A stretch of 64,000 bases of DNA from Pseudomonadales bacterium (GTDB lineage: Bacteria > Pseudomonadota > Gammaproteobacteria > Pseudomonadales > Pseudohongiellaceae), in NCBI GenBank assembly GCA_024234325.1, contig JACKOJ010000005.1:196602-260601 (forward strand), read 5' to 3'. The stretch's first letter is position 1. Each line of letters starts with the position of its first letter. The notes beneath the pieces were generated by a model. The model saw only the letters and a list, made by a program, of their open reading frames with translations, searched no databases and had not been told where the DNA came from. Below are positions 8,596 through 17,738 of this stretch, in pieces. The position numbers and the translations under genes were made by a program.

Positions 8596-8610
8596 GCACC
8601 AAAGAAGTGC
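8596..8610. promoter_or_regulatory. NtrC-like enhancer site
   Basis: GCACCAAAGAAGTGC matches the NtrC dyad GCACC-N5-GGTGC with one mismatch. It is about 150 bp upstream of the sigma-54 promoter. It lies in the 582-bp gene-free stretch between nasA and the czc operon; apart from this site, the promoter, the leader structures and the hairpins listed, I see nothing coding there. Confidence 0.55.
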
Positions 8611-8700
8611 GTCTGCGCAACGGCTTCATTCGACTGATGATCCTGGTGCCGGGGCGGCAAACAGATCGTCGGCGACTGTCAGGAGGAGAAACATCAGGCG

Positions 8701-8732
8701 AAAAAAAAGCCTGCCCCCCGAAGGGGACAGGC
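8701..8732 (-). terminator. Intrinsic terminator downstream of the czc operon
   Basis: On the minus strand GCCTGTCCCC and GGGGCAGGC pair (one bulged T) around a short loop and are followed by eight T (8708-8701). It is placed to end transcription of czcA, about 200 bp after its stop codon, and would shield the nasA control region. Confidence 0.75.
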
Positions 8733-8861
8733 ATCGTTGCCCGATTTAAATGTGATACTGGAGAGTACTACGCCAATGTCTAAACAAGAAGCGGGCCAAC
8801 TTTTTAAATTCTTTTAAAAACAATTGGATAGGGAAACTCTCCGGTTTTTGAGAACTTGAGA

Positions 8862-8900
8862 GCCCGAAATTCGCTGCGCTATCGTGCAGCGAATTCGGGC
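8862..8900 (-). repeat. Strong hairpin just after czcA
   Basis: Arms 8862-8877 and 8886-8900 (GCCCGAATTCGCTGC and its complement with one extra base) form a 15-bp stem 28 bases after the czcA stop. A weaker hairpin (GCTTCG/CGAAGC, 8901-8927) abuts it. Neither has a T-tract, so an mRNA 3'-end stabiliser is more likely than a terminator. Confidence 0.6.
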
Positions 8901-8927
8901 GCTTCGCACACTATGAGTGCACGAAGC

Positions 8928-11900
8928 TCAGGCCTGATGGGCTGTCTGGGCCACTCCGTGGCTGCGCAATCCGCGCCCGTGCATGATGCGGTAGAGCCCA
9001 GGCAGCACGAGCAGCGTCAGGATCGTCGAGGACAGGATGCCGCCGATGACCACCGTCGCCAGAGGCCTCTGCACTTCGGAACCGATGCCGGTGTTCAGGG
9101 CCATGGGCACGAAGCCCAGGGCAGCCACCAGGGCCGTCATCAGCACCGGCCGCAGGCGACCGAGTGCTCCTTCCACAATGGCGGCATGCAGACCCTGCCC
9201 GTCCGCGCGCAGATCGCGGATGCAGGACAGCATCACCAGACCGTTGAGCACCGCCACACCGGAGAGTGCGATGAAGCCGACGCCCGCGGAGATGGACAGC
9301 GGGATGTCCCGAACGGCCAGCGCCAGCACGCCGCCGGTCAGTGCCAGGGGCACGCCGGTGAAGATCACCGCTGCATCCCGCAGCGAGCCCAGCGCCATGA
9401 CGAGCAGGATGCCGATGATCAGCAGGGTGACCGGCACCACCAGCAGCAGGCGCTGTGAGGCGGATTCCAGCTGCTCGAAGGTGCCGCCGTACTCGATCCA
9501 GTAGCCCGCCGGCAGGTCGACCTGCTGCGCGACGCGTTCGCGCACTTCCGTCACGAAGGAACCCAGATCGCGATCGCGCACATTGGCAGTGACCACGACG
9601 CGACGCTTGCCGTTCTCGCGGAAGATCTGGTTGTAGCCATCACTGCTGCTCAGCTGCGCGATCTCCCCCAGTGGCACATAGCCGCCCGTGGGCAGGGCGA
9701 TGGGCAGGCTCGTCCAGGCCCGGGGATCGGAGCGTAGCGTGTCGGGCAGACGCACGACGATGTCCGAGCGCTGGTCGCCCTCGTAGAACTGGCCGGCGAC
9801 CGCACCGCCCAGCAGCAGGGCCAGGCTGTCCTGCAGGTCGTTGAGGTTCAGGCCCAGCCGTGCCATCGTGTCCCGCTTCGGCGCCAGCGTCAGCACCGGC
9901 AATCCGGTGGCCTGCTCCATGGCGGCATCCGCCGCGCCAGGTACCTGCGCCAGCACGGCCTCGATCGCCTCGCCCGTGCGGATGAGGGTGTCGAAGTCAT
10001 CCCCGAACACCTTGATCGCGAGTTCGCTGCGCACGCCCGCGATCAGTTCGTTGAAACGCATCTGGATGGGTTGCAGGAACTCATAGCGGTTGCCGGGAAT
10101 CTCCTCCACGATCCGCTCCATCTGCGCGACCAGGTCGGCCTTCTCACGCTGAGGGTCCGGCCATTCGTCCCGCTCCTTCAGCATGATGAAGGTGTCCGCC
10201 ACGCTTGGCGGCATCGGATCGGTCGCGACCTCCGCGGTGCCAATTTTCGAGAACACGCGTTCCACCTCGGGCACCTTCAGGAGTCGTTCCTCGATGCGTG
10301 TCTGCAGATCGAGAGACTGTTCCAGCGAGGTGCCCGGAATCCGCAGGGCGTGCATGGCGACATCGCCCTCGTCGAGATTGGGGATGAACTCGGTGCCCAT
10401 CCGCGAGGCCAGCAGCAGGCAGCAGGCGACCAGCATCAGCGCCAGTCCGGCACACAGCCAGCGCAGGCGCAGCACCGTCTCCAGCAGTGGCCGGTAGGCA
10501 GCACGCGCCGCCTGCATCAGCGGATTGTGCTTCTCCCGCACAGGCTTGCGGAACAGCAGCGCCACGCAGGCCGGCACGAAGCTGATGGAGAGCAGCATGC
10601 CGCTGAGCAGCGCGATGACCACGGTGATCGCCATGGGGTGGAACATCTTGCCTTCCACGCCCTCCAGCGCGAAGAGCGGGAGATAAACCGCCGTAATGAT
10701 GAAGACACCGAACAGCGCGGGGCGAATGACCTCCCGAGTGGCGGATGCCACCACCTGCAGGCGCTCCTCCTGCGACAGGCTGCCGTGGGCACTGGCCGTG
10801 GACAGGCGCCGCAGGCAGTTCTCCACGATGATGACGCTGCCGTCGATGATGAGGCCGAAGTCCAGCGCGCCCAGGCTCATCAGGTTGGCACTCACCCGGC
10901 TCTGCACCATGCCCGTGATCGTCATCAGCATGGCGATGGGAATGATCATCGCAGTGAGCAGTGCCGCCCGCAGATTGCCCAGCAGCAGGAACAGTACGGC
11001 GATCACCAGCAGGGCGCCCTCCAGCAGGTTCTTCTCCACGGTCTGCAGGGTCTTGTCCACCAGAGTGGTGCGGTCGTAAACAGGCGTGAGCGTGATGCCT
11101 TCGGGTAGCGTCGGCGCAATCTCCTGCAGTTTTGCCGCCGTGGCCGCCGCGACTTCCCGGCTGTTCTCCCCGATGAGCATGAACACGGTGCTGAGCACTG
11201 CCTCGTGTCCGTTGTAGGTGCCGGCGCCGGTGCGCAGTTCCCGGCCGATTTCCACCCGGGCCACGTCTCCCACCCGCACCGGAATGCTCTGCTGCTGTGA
11301 GACGAGGATGTTGCGCAGGTCGTCCAGCGTGTCGGCCTGACCGGGCACGCGCATCAGCCACTGGGAGCCGTTGCGTTCGATGAAACCAGTACCGCGATTG
11401 CGGTTGTCCCGTTCGATGGCCGCGAACACGTCGGTCGGGCCCAGCCCCAGCGCGAGCAGGCGGGGCAGATCGGGGGCCACCAGAATCTCCTTGCGGTAGC
11501 CCCCGATGGGATTCACCTCCACGACGCCGGGCACCCGCAGCAGCTGCGGCCGGATGATCCAGTCGTGCACGCTGCGCAACTCGGTGGCGCTGATCGGCAC
11601 ACCCTGCTCATTGAGTGCGCCGGGCTCGGCGTCCACGGTGAACATATAGACCTCGCCCAGTCCGCTGGCGATGGGGCCCAGTGTCGGCTCCAGTCCGGAC
11701 GGCAGGCCGCCGCGGGTGTCACTGAGCCGCTCCGCCACCTGCTGGCGGGCGAAGTAGAGGTCGGTGCCCTCCTCGAACACCACGGTGACCTGGGACAGGC
11801 CGTAGCGGGAGAGCGAGCGGGTATAGGACAGCCTGGGCAACCCGCTCATCGCGGTCTCCACCACGAAGCTGATGCGCTGTTCCACTTCCAGCGGGGTGTA

Positions 11901-12065
11901 GCCGGGAGCCGCCGTGTTCACGGTGACCTGCACATTGGTGATGTCCGGCACGGCATCGATGGGCAGGCGCTGGAAGTTCCACACTCCCAGGCCCATCAGC
12001 AGCAGCACCAGCAGCACCACCAGGGCGCGCCGGGCGATGGCAAAACGAATGATGGATTCAAGCAT
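8928..12065 (-). CDS. czcA: CzcA/CusA-family heavy-metal RND efflux pump
   Basis: A 1045-residue inner-membrane RND protein, full length for the HME family. It opens with the amphipathic helix typical of the family (MLESIIRFAIARRALVVL), has two large periplasmic loops and twelve predicted helices, and carries the HME signature DFGLIIDGSVIIVEN in the fourth helix, with the Asp residues of the proton relay. It exports divalent metals such as Co, Zn or Cd from periplasm or cytoplasm across the outer membrane with its adaptor and TolC partner. The His-rich adaptor and leader protein upstream favour Czc-type (divalent) over Cus-type (Cu/Ag) specificity. It is the last gene of the operon, nine bases after czcB. 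Confidence 0.95.
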   Translation of the reverse strand: MLESIIRFAIARRALVVLLVLLLMGLGVWNFQRLPIDAVPDITNVQVTVNTAAPGYTPLEVEQRISFVVETAMSGLPRLSYTRSLSRYGLSQVTVVFEEGTDLYFARQQVAERLSDTRGGLPSGLEPTLGPIASGLGEVYMFTVDAEPGALNEQGVPISATELRSVHDWIIRPQLLRVPGVVEVNPIGGYRKEILVAPDLPRLLALGLGPTDVFAAIERDNRNRGTGFIERNGSQWLMRVPGQADTLDDLRNILVSQQQSIPVRVGDVARVEIGRELRTGAGTYNGHEAVLSTVFMLIGENSREVAAATAAKLQEIAPTLPEGITLTPVYDRTTLVDKTLQTVEKNLLEGALLVIAVLFLLLGNLRAALLTAMIIPIAMLMTITGMVQSRVSANLMSLGALDFGLIIDGSVIIVENCLRRLSTASAHGSLSQEERLQVVASATREVIRPALFGVFIITAVYLPLFALEGVEGKMFHPMAITVVIALLSGMLLSISFVPACVALLFRKPVREKHNPLMQAARAAYRPLLETVLRLRWLCAGLALMLVACCLLLASRMGTEFIPNLDEGDVAMHALRIPGTSLEQSLDLQTRIEERLLKVPEVERVFSKIGTAEVATDPMPPSVADTFIMLKERDEWPDPQREKADLVAQMERIVEEIPGNRYEFLQPIQMRFNELIAGVRSELAIKVFGDDFDTLIRTGEAIEAVLAQVPGAADAAMEQATGLPVLTLAPKRDTMARLGLNLNDLQDSLALLLGGAVAGQFYEGDQRSDIVVRLPDTLRSDPRAWTSLPIALPTGGYVPLGEIAQLSSSDGYNQIFRENGKRRVVVTANVRDRDLGSFVTEVRERVAQQVDLPAGYWIEYGGTFEQLESASQRLLLVVPVTLLIIGILLVMALGSLRDAAVIFTGVPLALTGGVLALAVRDIPLSISAGVGFIALSGVAVLNGLVMLSCIRDLRADGQGLHAAIVEGALGRLRPVLMTALVAALGFVPMALNTGIGSEVQRPLATVVIGGILSSTILTLLVLPGLYRIMHGRGLRSHGVAQTAHQA

Positions 12066-12074
12066 GATGCCTCC

Positions 12075-13007
12075 TCAGTGCTGGTGCTCGGCGCCGGCTT
12101 TGCCCGCGTCGGCCTTGAGGATGTAGCTGTTGCGGCTCACGTAGCGCTCGCCGGCGGACAGCCCGTTCAATACCTGTACCCAGTCTGGGGACTCAAGGCC
12201 CAGCTGCACGGGGCGCGCGTGATAGTCGCTGCCCTCCTGCACGAAGACGACAGTGTTCCCCTCCACGGTCTGCACCGCGTCGGGATGCACAGCAAGCGGC
12301 ACCTCTACAGTGCCGGTGAGCAGTTCTGCATTGATCCAGGCGCCGGGAGTGAAGCGCTCCTGCGGATTGGGCAGGGTGACCCGCGCGATGCGGGACTGGT
12401 TCACGTCCGTCATCGGCAGCAGTCGCTCGATCGTGCCTTCCACGGGCTCCCCGCCGGAGGGCGAGGTGATGCGCACGGCGGTGCCGGTCTGCGCTGCAGC
12501 CAGATCCAACGGGAACAGTGCCAGGTCTACCCACACCGAGGAATAGTCCTGCAGCGTGAACAGCACGCGTCCGGCTGTCTGCTCACCGGGGGCGGCTTCG
12601 CGCTGTAGCACGATGCCGGAGATCGGCGCCGTGATGTCGTAAGGCGTCAGGCTCTGGTTACTCTCCACCGTTGCCAGACGCTGCCCCGCCTCCACCCGAT
12701 CCCCCTGATTCACGTAGACGCGATCGATGCGTCCCTCGAAGCGGGCGCTGATCTGGCGGCCGAGATCGGTGTTGGCCAGCACGCGGCCGTAGACAGTGCG
12801 TCGCATCTCGATTGAGGCAGGGCCGGCGATCTGGGTGCCGATGTCCAGTTCGGCAGCCACCGCCGGAGCGATGGCAACGGCTTCATGTTCCTCCTCGTGC
12901 TCGTGTGCGTGGGGCTCCTCAACGCTGGCCACGGGAGTGACCGTTGCCGGATCGGTGCAGGCGCCCAGCAGCAGCGCCAGCAATATGCAGAGAGTTCGAT
13001 GTGTCAT
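12075..13007 (-). CDS. czcB: CzcB-like periplasmic adaptor lipoprotein
   Basis: 310 residues. The signal sequence ends in a lipobox (LLLGAC, Cys17), so the protein should be lipid-anchored in the periplasm. A His/Glu-rich stretch (EEPHAHEHEEEHEA, about residues 30-45) follows and probably binds metal, as in CzcB. The barrel-sandwich lipoyl-like domain and the beta-barrel (GTAVRITSPSG) of membrane fusion proteins come next. It lacks a long alpha-hairpin, so it is at the short end of the family. It would bridge CzcA and the CzcC channel. The start overlaps the czcC stop by four bases (ATGA), pointing to translational coupling. Confidence 0.92.
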   Translation of the reverse strand: MTHRTLCILLALLLGACTDPATVTPVASVEEPHAHEHEEEHEAVAIAPAVAAELDIGTQIAGPASIEMRRTVYGRVLANTDLGRQISARFEGRIDRVYVNQGDRVEAGQRLATVESNQSLTPYDITAPISGIVLQREAAPGEQTAGRVLFTLQDYSSVWVDLALFPLDLAAAQTGTAVRITSPSGGEPVEGTIERLLPMTDVNQSRIARVTLPNPQERFTPGAWINAELLTGTVEVPLAVHPDAVQTVEGNTVVFVQEGSDYHARPVQLGLESPDWVQVLNGLSAGERYVSRNSYILKADAGKAGAEHQH

Positions 13008-14302
13008 GGGGCACCTCCTGGTGCAGTGGCGGGCAGGGTGATGCTCACGCCGGTGATGCGTTCGATTTCAATGATGTCGAGCCGGGCCTGTATCAGGGTC
13101 TCCGCCAGCTCGCTGCGCGCGTTCAGAAGTTCCTCCTGCACCTGCAGCTGTTCGAGGTAGCTGGCGCTGCCGAGCTCCCAGGCACGACGGATCTGTTCCA
13201 GGGCGTCCTCGAAACGGGGGATGACTTCGTCGCGCAGGGCGTCGATGCGATGCAAACTGTGCGTCAGCTCAAGATGCATATCCCGCAGGCGCGTCTGCAG
13301 GCGCAGCCTTGCCGCCTCACGCTCCGCGCGGGTCTGTGCGAGCGATTCGGTGACTTCGCGGATGCGGCCCTGATTGCGGTTGCCGGCGTTGAACGGAATG
13401 CTGAGTTCGGCAACCAGGCCGAAGTCCGCACTGCCCTGGTAGCGGCGCAGTCCCGTGCTGACCTCCCAGGGGGCCTTGCTGTCTGCCTGCTCCAGCCGCA
13501 GCAGGGATTCCTGCTGGCGGGCTTCAGTGAGGAAGAGATCCAGATCCGGGTTCTGCTCGATGCGGCTCAGCAGCGTCTCGAAGGCTTCCACGACGGGCAG
13601 TGCCGCAGGCAGGGGCACCAGGTCACCGGTGTCCGCGTCCATGTCGCCCCACTGGGCAGTGAGGCGATGGCGGGCGGCGTTGATCTGGTGATCCACGTCC
13701 TCGCGGTACAGCGCCCGCTTCGCCTCCTCGGCCCGGGCGCGTGCGAGTTCCGCTGTAGTGGTGGTGCCTGCCTGCACCCGGCGTTCCACCGCCGCCACCG
13801 TCTCCTGCGCCAGCGCGAGCGCCGCGTCCGCGATGTCGCGGTGCAGCAGTTGTTCCAGAGCGGAGGTGTACAGGCGTGCGGTCTGCGCGGCGGCGTCCAG
13901 GCGCAGCACGCGCGCTTGGTCCGCCAGCACTTCGGAGCCTGCCCGGGCCACGTCGATGCGGCGCTGGCGGCGATCGCCCTCGAGTATCCACGCAATCGCG
14001 ACAGTGGCCTGGGTCTCCTCGAGTCCCTTCGCCACGCCGGTGCCGAGGGCATCCTCGACGCCGACGGTCAGCGTCGGACGCGGTCGCAATGATGCCTGCA
14101 GTTCACGCCCCTCCTGCGCCCGCAGCGCGTAGCCGAAAGCCAGCAGCTCGGGGTTGCGGGTAAGAGTCAGGCGGATGGCCTCGTCCAGTGTCAGTGGCGC
14201 ATCCGCTACCTGTGCCTGTGCGGTGCCGAGCAGCACCGCACAGAGACACAGCAATGCCGCGGGCACACACAGGCGTCCGCGGTTCCAGCATGGGAATGTC
14301 AT
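13004..14302 (-). CDS. czcC: CzcC-like TolC-family outer-membrane factor
   Basis: 432 residues with a signal peptide ending around GTAQAQV. The mature protein has the duplicated TolC pattern of long Ala/Arg/Glu/Gln-rich helices (for example LARARAEEAKRAL and LAQTRAEREAARLRLQTRLR) and conserved strand segments such as VEDALGTGV and AELSIPFN. It would form the trimeric outer-membrane channel of the metal efflux complex. It is the second gene of the operon, 148 bp after the His-rich gene, and its stop overlaps the czcB start. Confidence 0.92.
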   Translation of the reverse strand: MTFPCWNRGRLCVPAALLCLCAVLLGTAQAQVADAPLTLDEAIRLTLTRNPELLAFGYALRAQEGRELQASLRPRPTLTVGVEDALGTGVAKGLEETQATVAIAWILEGDRRQRRIDVARAGSEVLADQARVLRLDAAAQTARLYTSALEQLLHRDIADAALALAQETVAAVERRVQAGTTTTAELARARAEEAKRALYREDVDHQINAARHRLTAQWGDMDADTGDLVPLPAALPVVEAFETLLSRIEQNPDLDLFLTEARQQESLLRLEQADSKAPWEVSTGLRRYQGSADFGLVAELSIPFNAGNRNQGRIREVTESLAQTRAEREAARLRLQTRLRDMHLELTHSLHRIDALRDEVIPRFEDALEQIRRAWELGSASYLEQLQVQEELLNARSELAETLIQARLDIIEIERITGVSITLPATAPGGAP

Positions 14303-14450
14303 AGTGTTGATCCAGTATCAGAATCCAGTGAAGGTCTGCGCGGGGCAGCGTGACGTGCGCTCACCGGGTCTGCAGGAAAGTCCGCAGACATGGCAGAGGT
14401 GCACACGAGCGAATGCGCCGCGCGTCAGACGGAATCGTGTTGTGGTCGGA

Positions 14451-14828
14451 TCAACGGATAGGGGGTGGAACCGGAGGGGTGTAGGTCTGGTTCTTGTGCG
14501 TCAGCAGATAGGGCACCTGCGGCGCGCGGGGAGCGGGAACGGAATCCAGCAGCAGGGAATCTGCGAGCGCGAGGCTGAGATGGATGTGCATGCCGTGCTC
14601 GTGGTGATCCTGATGCGAGGGATGCACCTGCTCGCAGTCGTGCTCGCCGCCATCAACGTGGTGCTCGTGCAGCAGGTGCTCCTCCAGCGAGAATTCCACC
14701 AGATGATCCAGCGGAGATTCGTGACCGAAGGGGTGCTCGGAATCCGGCATTTCGGCCGCCTGAATCTCTCCCAGCAGAAGCGAGTGATTGAGGATCAGCA
14801 GCAGTGCGAACACGATTTTTCGGGTCAT
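14451..14828 (-). CDS. His-rich secreted small protein leading the czc operon
   Basis: 125 residues with an N-terminal signal sequence (MTRKIVFALLLILNHSLLLG) and about 17 His, most of them between residues 33 and 80 in clusters such as HLLHEHH and HQDHHEHGMHIH. The C-terminus is Pro-rich (TPPVPPPIR). A short His-rich exported protein in front of a czc-type operon recalls CzcI-like genes and small periplasmic metal-binding proteins; I cannot align it to a named family. It is co-directional with czcCBA, 148 bp upstream of czcC. Likely role: binding or sensing metal in the periplasm. Confidence 0.75.
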   Translation of the reverse strand: MTRKIVFALLLILNHSLLLGEIQAAEMPDSEHPFGHESPLDHLVEFSLEEHLLHEHHVDGGEHDCEQVHPSHQDHHEHGMHIHLSLALADSLLLDSVPAPRAPQVPYLLTHKNQTYTPPVPPPIR

Positions 14829-14981
14829 GGCAGCCTTGTCAGCCAGTGTCAGGTCCCAGGCAATCTAGCACCGCCCGATTCGATGCGTCAAATTGGGGCA
14901 GGGCCAAAAGGGGGCAGGATTGACTCGCGGGGCTTGCGAAAGGTACTTTCGGGTTCCTTCTCTCCTGCGAGGCCTGCACCG

Positions 14982-15425
14982 ATGCTGCCGACAAATCGCC
15001 TGACCCCCTTTCATCTCGCCATCCAGGTCCGCGATCTGGACGAGGCCCGGGAATTCTATGGCGGCAAGCTGGGTCTGCCAGAGGGGCGCAGCTCGGATCA
15101 CTGGATCGATTTCAATCTGCTGGGGCATCAACTGGTCGTGCACCTGAATCCGCAGCTGGGGCCGCAGGGCAGGGTCAACCAGATCGGCAATCACGTGGAT
15201 GGTCACGGCGTGCCGGTGCCGCACTTCGGCGTGGTGCTGGAAATGGACGCCTGGGACGCCCTGGCGCAGAAGATGAGGGGACTGGTGGAATTCGTCATCG
15301 AACCCTATGTGCGCTTTCGCGGCCAGCCGGGGGAGCAGGCCACCATGTTCTTTCTGGACCCCTCGGGAAATGCGCTGGAGTTCAAGGCGTTCCGCGATAT
15401 CGAGGGCAGTCTCTTCGCGAGGTGA
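14982..15425 (+). CDS. VOC (glyoxalase/dioxygenase superfamily) protein
   Basis: 147 residues from ATG 14982; the frame stays open far upstream, but that part is antisense to the czc leader genes. It has the paired beta-alpha-beta-beta-beta modules of the vicinal oxygen chelate fold: FHLAIQVRDLDEAREFY at the N-terminus gives the first metal-ligand His, and SGNALEFKAF near the C-terminus gives the Glu ligand, with HFGVVLEMDAWDAL opening the second module. Related single-domain proteins are annotated as glyoxalase or bleomycin-resistance-like without proven substrate. It is divergent from the czc operon; no functional link is visible. Confidence 0.85.
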   Translation: MLPTNRLTPFHLAIQVRDLDEAREFYGGKLGLPEGRSSDHWIDFNLLGHQLVVHLNPQLGPQGRVNQIGNHVDGHGVPVPHFGVVLEMDAWDALAQKMRGLVEFVIEPYVRFRGQPGEQATMFFLDPSGNALEFKAFRDIEGSLFAR

Positions 15426-15533
15426 GCATGCCCTGACACCCAAATGTGGTATTGCCACATTCCCGCCGTGACGGAATGATGCAATGAATCGGAGCAGACC
15501 ATTCTATTGACAGCTATCGAAGGGGAGATCCTT

Positions 15534-17054
15534 ATGTTGACAGGAAGCGCGAAGGCGCGAACATCGACAATAGTCCTTTTTTGTGCGGCCATGATCGGGT
15601 CGCTGCTGGCGCATGCCGCAGAGCGCACAGTGGTGGCCGGTCCGGTCCAGGCCGGTGTGTTCGCCGTGGGCAGTAGCAATTTCACCCTGAATGAGAGCAA
15701 GGTTTCCCAGCTCGGCGGCGAGGGGCTGAACAGCGAGCAACTGATGCGCGGCATCGATCACAGCGGCTCGGCGCGTTATGTGGACGAGTTGCTGCTGCAC
15801 CGGGATGCGGCGTTCTCCTTCAATCTGCAGGTGCCGATGAACAGCAAGCTCTATGGCGCTTCATCCGGTGCACAGGTGTCCTACGCCGGCATCGTGCTCT
15901 ATCCCACGACGGCGGACAACCCCCGGGCCGACTACACCTTTTTCGGGGGCTCCACGCTGCCGCACATGCAGAACGAAACCCAGGATCCGCTGTTTGCCAC
16001 GGAGGGTGATCGCTATCCGCTGATCGTCTACTCCCACGGTTCCGGCGAGTTTCCGCGCTCCACCCAGCTCGAGTTCCTGAAGGCCCTTGCCAGCAATGGC
16101 TATGTGGTGCTGGCGGTGTTCCACGGCGACAACCGCTTCGGCGACACGGAAGGGCGCAAGTTCAATCTGCGACCCCTGACAGTGAAGACGGCGCTCGACA
16201 CGCTGCTGGCGGACAGCCGCTTCGCTTCCCACATCGACGCTACCCGCATCGGAGGCATGGGCGAGAGCTTTGGCGGTGCCACCATGATGGCGTTGCTGGG
16301 TGCGAAGAAGGTGAACCCCGATGTGCAGAGTGTGATCGCGAACGAGCTGATCGAAACCACGGTGGACACCCGCATCGTGGCGGCTGCCACCGTGGTGCCC
16401 TTCATGGGGCAGAGTCTGCCCGTGGGCAAGTACACGTTCTTTGGCAGCGGTGGCGCCGGGGCAGGCTCGATCGATCGCCCCTTCATGGCCAATTCGTCCC
16501 CGAGCGATGATGTCGCGGACTACAGCCTGGTGCAGGATGCCATGAACAGGATCCCCGGTACCCAGTACCTGGTGCAGTACGAAGGCGAGAAGCATGCGAT
16601 GAGTGCCGGGGCGACGGCGGATGCTTACGCCTGGATGAAAATCTTCATCGACGCCTATGTGAAGAAGGATGCCCAGGCAGCCGATCTGCTGGCCACCATG
16701 AACTCCGTGAGCGGTTCGGGCAACGATACGCTGGTGAAGGCTACGGCGCCCGATACGCCGGTGAACTTTCCCGAATTTGCAGATCTCAAGGTCAGTGTGG
16801 ACGGCGTGTATGTCGGTGCGGACCGCTACGATGTGACTCTGCAACTGGTCTCCGAAGACCCGATCACCTTCACGCTCATCGCGGCGGAACCCTCCGCGGC
16901 AGCCACCCTGAGCACCGGGTCCTTCTCGGAGAATCTGCTGACCATTCCGAGAGTCATGGTGGGCGGTGTGCCCTATCGCGTGACGATGGCGGTCAGCAAT
17001 GACAATCCGATTCAGTTCGCCCTGACGGCAGCGGATGCCGCCTCTGCGCAGTAA
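15534..17054 (+). CDS. Secreted alpha/beta hydrolase
   Basis: 506 residues from ATG 15534, chosen for AGGGGAG upstream and a signal peptide ending LLAHA-AE. The central part is an alpha/beta hydrolase: YPLIVYSHGSG supplies the oxyanion-hole HG motif, and GMGESFGGATM places the nucleophile Ser245 in a G-x-S-x-G elbow. A likely His is in YEGEKHAMS near residue 345. The last 130 or so residues form a beta-rich extension with no recognised motif. The fold resembles chlorophyllase or PAF-acetylhydrolase-like esterases; the substrate is unknown. The response regulator gene follows 22 bp downstream and may share its transcript. Confidence 0.8.
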   Translation: MLTGSAKARTSTIVLFCAAMIGSLLAHAAERTVVAGPVQAGVFAVGSSNFTLNESKVSQLGGEGLNSEQLMRGIDHSGSARYVDELLLHRDAAFSFNLQVPMNSKLYGASSGAQVSYAGIVLYPTTADNPRADYTFFGGSTLPHMQNETQDPLFATEGDRYPLIVYSHGSGEFPRSTQLEFLKALASNGYVVLAVFHGDNRFGDTEGRKFNLRPLTVKTALDTLLADSRFASHIDATRIGGMGESFGGATMMALLGAKKVNPDVQSVIANELIETTVDTRIVAAATVVPFMGQSLPVGKYTFFGSGGAGAGSIDRPFMANSSPSDDVADYSLVQDAMNRIPGTQYLVQYEGEKHAMSAGATADAYAWMKIFIDAYVKKDAQAADLLATMNSVSGSGNDTLVKATAPDTPVNFPEFADLKVSVDGVYVGADRYDVTLQLVSEDPITFTLIAAEPSAAATLSTGSFSENLLTIPRVMVGGVPYRVTMAVSNDNPIQFALTAADAASAQ

Positions 17055-17076
17055 GGCGAAGGGGAGGGCGGGCTGA

Positions 17077-17718
17077 TTGGATCTGGAACGCTTGCGCATC
17101 CTGCTGATCGATGATCACCAGCTGCTTCTGCAGGGGCTGGAGCGGCTGCTGCTGGATGCCAACGCCGAGGTGCGGATCTCCAGCGACGCCGAAGCGGCAC
17201 TGGCGACGCTGCCACAGAACCCGCCGGACCTGATCCTCATCGACCTGTTCATGCCGGGAATGGACGGCCTGGGATTCATCCAGGCCGTCAACGCCCGGCA
17301 GCTGCTGATTCCCATCGCCGTGATCTCCTCCACCGACGATCTGCTGCGCATCCAACAGGTGCTCGATGCCGGCGTCTTCGGTTTCATTCCCAAGTCCTAC
17401 AACCGCGAGGCGCTGCTGCAGGCGATCGATCTCATTCTTCAGGGCGAGGTCTTTCTCCCCAAGGACATCCGCGAGAAGCTGGCCTTTCTCAACCGTGGCG
17501 GCGGTGAACGGCAGGCCAATCTCGGGCTCTCCGATCGTCAACTGCAGATCGTGCAACTGCTCGCCCGCGGCTATCCCAACAAGCGCATCTCCACCACGCT
17601 CCATATCTCCGATGAGACGGTGAAGACCCACCTGCGCAATATCTTCCGGCAGTTGGACGTGAACAGCCGTACGGAGGCGGTGACGAAGGCTCTGGAGATG
17701 CAGCTCGTTCGGCTCTGA
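17077..17718 (+). CDS. LuxR/NarL-type response regulator
   Basis: 213 residues from a TTG at 17077 with AGGGGAGG nine bases before it; no ATG fits. Receiver domain residues 6-120: acidic pair in LLIDDH, phospho-acceptor Asp56 in LILIDLFMPGMDG, and the conserved Lys in FIPKSY. A GerE-type helix-turn-helix follows (about 150-210; NKRISTTLHISDETVKTHLRNIF). The Phe after Asp56-Leu is unusual but within family range. It is convergent with a hybrid histidine kinase 20 bp away, the likely partner, and lies just downstream of the hydrolase. Confidence 0.9.
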   Translation: MDLERLRILLIDDHQLLLQGLERLLLDANAEVRISSDAEAALATLPQNPPDLILIDLFMPGMDGLGFIQAVNARQLLIPIAVISSTDDLLRIQQVLDAGVFGFIPKSYNREALLQAIDLILQGEVFLPKDIREKLAFLNRGGGERQANLGLSDRQLQIVQLLARGYPNKRISTTLHISDETVKTHLRNIFRQLDVNSRTEAVTKALEMQLVRL

Positions 17719-17738
17719 TCGAGCCATGTGAAGTGGGC

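Noticed and set aside
8450..8749. 99-codon plus-strand frame upstream of nasA
   Set aside because: No motif; it overlaps the sigma-54 promoter, NtrC-like site and terminator.
10071..11108. 345-codon plus-strand frame inside czcA
   Set aside because: Antisense to a clear czcA; composition rich in His, Gln, Arg without motifs.
14154..14981. Upstream extension of the VOC gene frame
   Set aside because: Antisense to the start of czcC and to the His-rich gene; the VOC domain begins only after ATG 14982.
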